A stretch of DNA of 64,000 bases, taken from Thraustochytrium sp. TN22. Taxonomy: Eukaryota > Sar > Bigyra > Thraustochytrida > Thraustochytriidae. The stretch spans positions 1 through 64,000 of the forward strand of contig JABLUY010000108.1 of the NCBI GenBank assembly GCA_013306675.1. The letters run 5' to 3'. Below are positions 58,767 through 64,000 of this stretch, piece by piece. The notes below the pieces were generated by a model. The model worked only from the letters and a program-made list of their open reading frames with translations, had not been told where the DNA came from and searched no databases. Made by a program: the position numbers and the translations under genes. Position 1 is the stretch's first letter. Every line of letters starts with the position of its first letter.

Positions 58767-59411
58767 GCCGCCGCGCCGCCGCCGCCGCCGCGCCGCCGCG
58801 CGCCGCCGCCGCGCGCCGCCGCCGCGCGCCGCGCCGCCGCCGCGCCGTTCTGCCTCGCCGCGGCCTCTCGCGCGCTTCCCCCCCGCGCGCGCGCGCGCCC
58901 GCCCCCGCGCGCGCACCGCGCGACGCGGCCGGCCATCACGGCGCCCCTCGTCCTCCGCTCCGCTCCGGTCTGCTCTGCCGCGCGCGGGGCCCTGGCCAGC
59001 CGGCCGCGCCGCGGGCCTCGGCCCGCCCGCCGCCGCCGCCGCGCCGCGCCGCGCCGCCGCGCCGCGCGCTGCGCGGCCTCTGCTGCCGCTGCTCTTTCTG
59101 CCTGGCGGCTTGTCGCAACCGGAGTCGTCGAAGGGGGCGGTGCGCGGGGGCACGTGCCGCCTGCCAAATACCGCGCCGCCGGCACGCGCCCGCCGCGCTG
59201 CCCGCTGCTCGCGGCGCTGCTCGCGCTGCTCGCGCTGCTCGCGCCGGAGCCTGCTCGCCGCGCGGCGCCGCTGCTCCCCTCGCTCGCTCGGCTCTGCCCT
59301 GCTCTGCTCTGCTCTGCTCTGCTCTGCGGGCGCAGCGAGGCGAGGCGCAGCCGCCGGCGCGTTGGCCGCGCCTGCGACGACGGTCAGCTGGCTGGCTGGC
59401 TAGCTAGCTAG
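58605..59411. repeat. Extreme GC low-complexity region
   Basis: Long CGCCGC and GCGCGC tracts (58600-59080), CTGCTCGCG repeats (59205-59250), a (TCTGC)n pentamer run (59295-59325), and CTAGCTAGCTAG at 59400-59411. It lies upstream of the methyltransferase start. Confidence 0.8.
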
Positions 59412-61198
59412 TCGCGCAGCAGACGGCGCGAGGAGAATCTGGCTGCGGCGCGCCCGTCGCGGCCGGCGGCTACGCCGCTACGCTGCCGGGCTGGCGGAGG
59501 AAGCAGCCTTGCGCCAGCCTCCGGCCCCGGCGCGGTGACTGCCTCGCCGGCCGTCGCTGCACTGCACGGACACTGGCAGCGAGCCCGAGCCTGAGCCTGA
59601 CTCACTCCAGCCCAGCCCAGCTGGCCGAGCGCGCCGGCGGCGACCCGGCCTCAGGCTGGCTGATCAGAGCTGGTAGACACTCACTGACAGTGCAGCCGCA
59701 GCGTGCTCTCGACCCGCCGCCCGCGTCGTGACGGCTGCGTCTTCCTTGCTCCTCAAGTTGGTGCGCGCAGCTGTGTTTGTCTCGCCTCCGCCGCCTCTGT
59801 CGGCCTGCCTGGCAGTGCCTGCCTTCTCGTCCGGCTCGTCCTCGGCCCGGCCTGGCTCGCCTCGCGCTGCGTCCCGATCACGCCCACCGCCGCCGCGCCG
59901 CGCCGCGCCGCGAGGTCGCGCGGCGCTGCGCCGCGCCGCGCCGCTCGTCCTCTCGCTAGCGCGCTCGCTCGCTGCGCAAAGGGGATTTGCTTGGAGCCCT
60001 GCGCCGGCCGTGGCCGCTCTTCGTTCGTTCGCTCGCTCGCTCGCGCGCACGGCACGGCACGGCGCGGCGCGGCGCGGCGCGGCCGGAGGCGCCCGGAGGC
60101 AGTGGCCGCGCCACGCGCCACGCAGGCCCACGCAGGCGGACCAGGGCACCGGGTTGTTCGCGCGGCCGCCAGCCGAATTCGTGCGGCCGCGTGCGTGCGC
60201 TAACTACGCGACGGGCCGCTCCGTCTGGCGGTCAGTCTCGGCCGAGCTGGCGGGCTGCGGCCTCTGAAAGTTCAAGTCCTGCCTGCAGCAGCGCGACGTC
60301 GGCAGCGCGCGCTGCACAAAGGCCAGGCCGCTGTGGCTGGCCGGGCTGGCCGTGAACAGCTCGGCGTACTACTAACTACGCTGGTACCACCGCTGCAAAT
60401 GTAGCCGCCAAATGCACTTGCGGGATCACTCACGTTTTTGCTCGCGTGCGGTCTTGCGCCAACAGCCAACAGCCAGGCTCCGCGCGTTGCGCTCAAGGCC
60501 GCTCCCAAGCTCGCCCTCCGCACCCGCTGCTCTCGCGCGCTTTGTGCTCGGGGGGCGGATCCGCAAGGCCCGAGCCCGCCGGGACCTCGGGTTCGCCGCT
60601 GCGGATGATGGATCAACAGAGAAGACTCGCCCTCAGGCCCTGACCCGGAAATCGAAGGCAGGGCGCCGAAAGCGGCAGCGGACGACCCCAATGCTTGCCT
60701 GCCAGCCTGATCGATCCTGAACGAGGCGATTCCTTCTGGCTAGAGGCTTGGGACCAAGCCGACGCGACCTCACATCAGACGATGCTCCAGTAGGAGCCTG
60801 CACCGAAGCTTGGGCGGAGCTTGTGCAGCGGCAGGGCCAGCCCACAAGGCGTCTCATTCGGCTTGCGGCAGGCGCGGTTGACGGAGTGCTGATTCGTGCA
60901 GCGACTACAGGCGCCACGCGTGTGTGCAAACAGAGGAGAAGCCCGCGCTGCGGCTACCAGTGGACAGCCCGCACGTCCCGTCTCGCCACAGCTTTGCCCA
61001 GCTGCTGTCATTTGTAGAGCTGTTACCGTGACGTCCAAATTCAGGTCGGCCGGTCTGCTTGTCGGCCTCTGGCGCATTCAGCTGCACGCAACCGAATCAG
61101 TAACTTGAACCCAAAGAACTCAGCTGCAGCCAACATGCAGTCAGGCGGTGACCCGTAAAAGCACTTGCGCACAGTGCGTCACTCCTACCAAGGCCGAA

Positions 61199-61398
61199 TT
61201 GCCAAAGGCGAAGCATGTGACTGCCAAGAATGCGAGAAGGCGAAGCATGTAATTGCCAAAGGCGAAACAAGTGATTCTGTCAAGGGGAAAGCAAGAGATT
61301 GCCAAAAGGCTTGCTGGCCAAAAAGCTAGCTGGCCAAAAGGCTAGCTGGCCAAAGATTTCATGGTCAAAAGGCCTGCTGACCAATGGCTTGCGGGCCA
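61199..61398. repeat. Two adjoining diverged tandem repeats
   Basis: First, about three copies of a unit around TTGCCAAAGGCGAAGCATGT (61199-61303). Then about six copies of a 16-bp unit of the type AAAAGGCTAGCTGGCC (61304-61398). The copies are imperfect. Confidence 0.8.
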
Positions 61399-61439
61399 GA
61401 GTCTTTTAGTAGGCCTAGCTCGAGTGGGAGGAGCTACTT

Positions 61440-61540
61440 CATTCGTCAGCTCGCTCGCTCGCTCGCTCGCTCGCTTCCGTGCTCGCTCCTTCATTCGTCA
61501 GCTCGCTCACTCGCTCGCTCGCTCGCTTCCGTGCTCGCTC
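61440..61540. repeat. 50-bp tandem duplication with CTCG runs
   Basis: Two copies of a segment starting ATTCGTCAGCTCGCTC and ending CTTCCGTGCTCGCTC. Confidence 0.85.
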
Positions 61541-61561
61541 GCCGGGCAAGAACTGGCGTGT

Positions 61562-61729
61562 AGCGTGGAAGTCTCACGCTCACAAGGCGAAGCGAGGGGG
61601 GGGGGGAACAACAACAACGGATGGAGAGTTCATCATCAGGCAGCAAATGTGAAGCGTGGAAGTCTTACGCTCACAAGACAAAGCGAGCAGGGGAAACAAT
61701 AACAGATGGAGGTTCATCAGCAGCAAACT
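61562..61729. repeat. 85-bp diverged tandem duplication
   Basis: Both copies run from GCGTGGAAGTCT through GCTCACAAG, a G-rich stretch and an AACAA stretch to GGTTCATCA-type and CAGCAAA sequence. Point and length differences show it is older than the neighbouring duplications. Confidence 0.75.
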
Positions 61730-61868
61730 TGCTCGAAAAGGCTCGAAGTACTTGCTCGGCCAGCCAAGCTCAGCTAGCCAAGCTCAGGGCAGAGCCATGA
61801 CTCGAAATGAGACCAGGCTTGGTCATGAGCGCTCCGGTCGCAGATCTCTCTCACTCGTCGACGGCGCC

Positions 61869-62120
61869 TCAGAAAGTGCGGTCCTGGTGGCTCAGGTAGT
61901 CGTTGTACGTGACGGTTTTGATGATGGTCATGGACACGCGGCGGCTGTTGGCACGCCGCGAGGCGTCCAGCTCCTGGGCCGCCTGCGTGCCGGCCGGCGC
62001 GCCCATGCTCGCCAGGATCGCGGCCTCCTGCGCAGTCAGCTGCGTGCTGGCGCGGCTGTTCTTGCTCCCGCGCATCGAGAACCGCATCGACTTGCGCTTC
62101 ACGAATTTGACGAGCCCCAT
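61869..62120 (-). CDS. Small basic hypothetical protein, 83 residues
   Basis: The ATG at 62120 opens a frame that reads GLVKFVKRKSMRFSMRGSKN, then QLTAQEAAILASMG and ANSRRVSMTIIKTVTYNDYL. It is basic, Ser-rich and unlike the surrounding shadow frames. R-R-x-S and K-R-K-S-type sites would suit AKAP or kinase targets. No family was recognised. It is short, so it may be chance or a last exon. Confidence 0.4.
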   Translation of the reverse strand: MGLVKFVKRKSMRFSMRGSKNSRASTQLTAQEAAILASMGAPAGTQAAQELDASRRANSRRVSMTIIKTVTYNDYLSHQDRTF

Positions 62121-62695
62121 CGTGGCCGCGTCTGCCGCGTACCTGCTCTTGGGCCGCGCGGTCGCGCTTGTGCTGGTCCCTGCGGCCGCCCGCTGCTTGT
62201 GCTTGCTGTCCTGTCTGCCTCCGCTCGAGCGCGCCGCGCGCCGCCCGCCCGCCGCACGAGCCGCCGCGCCAGACCCTTCTCGTTCTGCCGCGCGCCGCGC
62301 GCCGCGCGCCGCGCGTCGCGCGCCCGTCGAGCGAGCGAGCGCGCGCGCGCCGGCGTGCACAGATGCGCGAGAGATGCGGTGTCGCCGTTGGGGTCGACGT
62401 TGCGACTGGACCCCGGCTCCTCTGTCACTGTCGGAGAGACAACGGGGTTCTGCGGCGCCTCTCTCGCTCTGGCCACGGCGAGTCCATCGTCGCCAGCGGC
62501 TCGGTCCCGGCGCCTGCCAGCATCCGGTGACGGCCAGGCCTACTGCGCGCCGCGTTGCTTTGACGAGCTGCGAGCTGCGCGCTGCACTGCAGGCAGTGGA
62601 GGCCCGCGTCATCACCACTGCACATCGAATTGCAAAACTTGTTCAACCAACCAAGCGACCGAGCGGCGCAGGCCCGGCGCGGCGGCGCGCAGGCC

Positions 62696-63025
62696 ATGGG
62701 CGCGCGGGCGGCAGCGGCGGCGGCGCTGGTGGCAGCTCTAGCGGCGGCGCTGGCGAGCTGCGCGGCGGCAGCAGCGCCCGCCGCGGGAGGCATCGTGCAG
62801 GGGACGGGCGCAGGCAGCTTGCTCTGCATGCTGCTGCGCGTCGACAACTTCGCGGACGCCGCAGCGGCGCTCTGGCCGGTGGCACTCTGCGCCGGCGCGC
62901 AGGGGGCGCGCAGAGACCCGCACTGGACGGAGGCCGTGAGCAACGTGGCCGTCGGTGCGCTTGGCGATGTAAATGGGGATAGCTTTGGCACGTTCGCAGC
63001 GGCGGGCCACAAGCAACGACCGTAG
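62696..63025 (+). CDS. Possible small secreted protein, 109 residues
   Basis: The ATG at 62696 (aggccATGG) is followed by an Ala-rich hydrophobic stretch (ALVAALAAALASCAAAAAPA) that could be a signal peptide, then IVQGTGAGSLLCMLLRVDNF. The frame ends at 63025. A GTAAAT near 62970 could be a splice donor, so the C-terminus is uncertain. No family was recognised. Confidence 0.3.
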   Translation: MGARAAAAAALVAALAAALASCAAAAAPAAGGIVQGTGAGSLLCMLLRVDNFADAAAALWPVALCAGAQGARRDPHWTEAVSNVAVGALGDVNGDSFGTFAAAGHKQRP

Positions 63026-63158
63026 TTAGCTCGTCGGCGAAGAGCTGAGCTAGCCTAGCTGCTCAGGTGAATGTGGGCTCGCGAGAGAGCAAGCTCATTT
63101 GCATCCTCAAATTGGTCGAACGGTCGAGTTCGAGCTGTAATACAGTCGCGAATGTCAT

Positions 63159-63197
63159 AACATGCATGTCATTGCGCGACATGCATGTCATTGCGCG
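63159..63197. repeat. 19-bp tandem duplication containing the palindrome ACATGCATGT
   Basis: Two perfect adjacent copies of ACATGCATGTCATTGCGCG. Confidence 0.85.
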
Positions 63198-63650
63198 CCT
63201 CGGCGGAGCTGCACGATCGATACTGCAAATCAGTCTGGCAGGCGAGGCGGAGGCCGGCGCGGCGCTGTACGGCGCAGGCGGCGCAGGCGGCGCGGCGCGG
63301 CGCGGCGCAGGCGCGGCGCGGCGCAGGCGCAGGCGCAGGCGCAGGCGGCGCGAGCGCAGGCCAACCCAGCGGCGGCGGCGGCGGGAGCAACCCTCCTCCC
63401 GGAGCTCCGAGTCTTGCTCGCCCCTCTCCTTCCGGGCGAAGCCGTGACCGCGGCGCCGCACCCAAACGCGCCGCGGGCGCAGCGGCACAGCTGGCGTGGC
63501 GCGGCGCGGCGCGGCGCCTCGGCGGCAAGCGGCGCCGCTGCGCGCGACGCCGGCAGTCGCGCCCGCGCCCGCGCGCCGCGTCGCACCCTCGGGCGAGCCA
63601 AGACGGGGCGACGAGACGAGGCGGGGCGACGAGACGAGACGGGTCCGCTC

Positions 63651-64000
63651 ATGGCGGGCGCGCGCGCGCCGGCCGTGGCGGAGGATGCGGCGGCTGCCTC
63701 GGTCGAGCGGGGGCGCTGCGAGCTGACGGCCATGGATACGGCGTGGCAAATGTACAAAGCCAGCAGCGGCGTGCCCAAGGCCGCCGCGGACCTGCACCTC
63801 GCGCAGCACGAGCTGCTGCGCTGCAGCGTGCGCGTCGAGGACGGCGCCGGCGCCGCGCGGGACCTCTTCTCGTGCGACTGCCCGCTCGGCCGCGTCTGCC
63901 TGGAGCAGCGCTCGGCTCTGGATGATGGCCTGGGCGCCAACCGCACCGTGGTGCACGGCGCCTGCGTGCCGGCGCCGCACTCGGCGTGCGACGCGGCCAT
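63651..64000 (+). CDS. Partial Cys-containing hypothetical protein, cut by the right edge
   Basis: From the ATG at 63651 the frame stays open to the last base of the window (116 codons). The sequence is protein-like: SVERGRCELTAMDTAWQMYK, then DLHLAQHELLRCSVRVEDG, DLFSCDCPLGRVCLEQRS and CVPAPHSACDAA. Regular cysteines suggest disulfides or a zinc site. There is no clear signal peptide. The 3' part is outside the window. A GGGGCGACGAGACGA tandem lies just upstream (63604-63642). Confidence 0.55.
   Translation, partial: MAGARAPAVAEDAAAASVERGRCELTAMDTAWQMYKASSGVPKAAADLHLAQHELLRCSVRVEDGAGAARDLFSCDCPLGRVCLEQRSALDDGLGANRTVVHGACVPAPHSACDAA

Larger units (their letters stand above)
59412..61868. other. 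2.4-kb stretch without a recognised gene
   Basis: Open frames are Arg/Ala/Ser-rich shadows. The stretch contains CGCGC tracts (59890-60100) and, from 61199 on, several small tandem repeats listed separately. Confidence 0.5.

Noticed and set aside
58605-59153. 183-residue Arg/Ala/Gly extension of the methyltransferase
   Set aside because: It lacks an ATG and is composed of GC microsatellite translation.

Overview
The window is nuclear DNA from a GC-rich (roughly two-thirds G+C by eye), gene-dense, flagellated unicellular eukaryote. The evidence is short GT-AG introns (64-251 bp) in four genes, a mitochondrial-type ABC transporter with an Ala/Arg-rich presequence, actin capping protein beta, PA28 proteasome activator, an IFT27 small GTPase, an Sfi1/IQ-type repeat protein and a Ty1/copia retrotransposon. 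I cannot fix the lineage. The mix would suit a GC-rich stramenopile, haptophyte or similar protist. Most genes have one exon, and many are arranged head to head with short shared promoters.

Layout. 1-2086: no convincing gene; it opens with a 59-base C run. 2.1-15.4 kb: EF-hand protein (-), spliced SLC37-type sugar-phosphate antiporter (+), HExxH protein with a CAG-repeat intron (+), RNase H1 paralogue 1 (-), a protein built from an unrecognised aromatic/acidic repeat plus poly-Gln (-), Sfi1/IQ-like protein (+), RNase H1 paralogue 2 (-). 16.5-21.8 kb: a complete-looking Ty1/copia element (-) with near-identical LTRs and a 5-bp target duplication. 22.6-29.4 kb: RNase H1 paralogue 3 with two hybrid-binding domains (-), spliced DUF445 membrane protein (-), Atm1/ABCB7 transporter (+). 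29.6-42.1 kb: PDZ/zinc/Tudor-like mosaic (-), phytase-like membrane protein (+), large C2-like/EF-hand/coiled-coil protein (-), secreted acidic Asp-Ala repeat membrane protein (+), signal-anchored TTL-like protein (-). 43.1-58.6 kb: ICME-like hydrolase (+), 30-bp minisatellite, spliced IFT27 (-), nitronate monooxygenase (+), CAPZ beta (-), PA28 (-), disrupted astacin-type peptidase (-), TPR protein (-), two unrecognised proteins, LCM-type methyltransferase (-). 58.6-64 kb: mostly low-complexity and tandem-repeat DNA with two small ORFs and one gene cut by the right edge.

These are mainly unlinked housekeeping genes rather than a pathway cluster. Recurrent themes are three RNase H1 paralogues with viroplasmin-like domains, a cilium/cytoskeleton group (IFT27, Sfi1/IQ, CAPZ beta, TTL-like), and short palindromic CTAG-rich motifs plus tetra- to hexanucleotide runs in the spacers, often just upstream of start codons. 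Coding starts are placed at ATG, and splice sites were accepted only when phase and protein family agreed across the junction.
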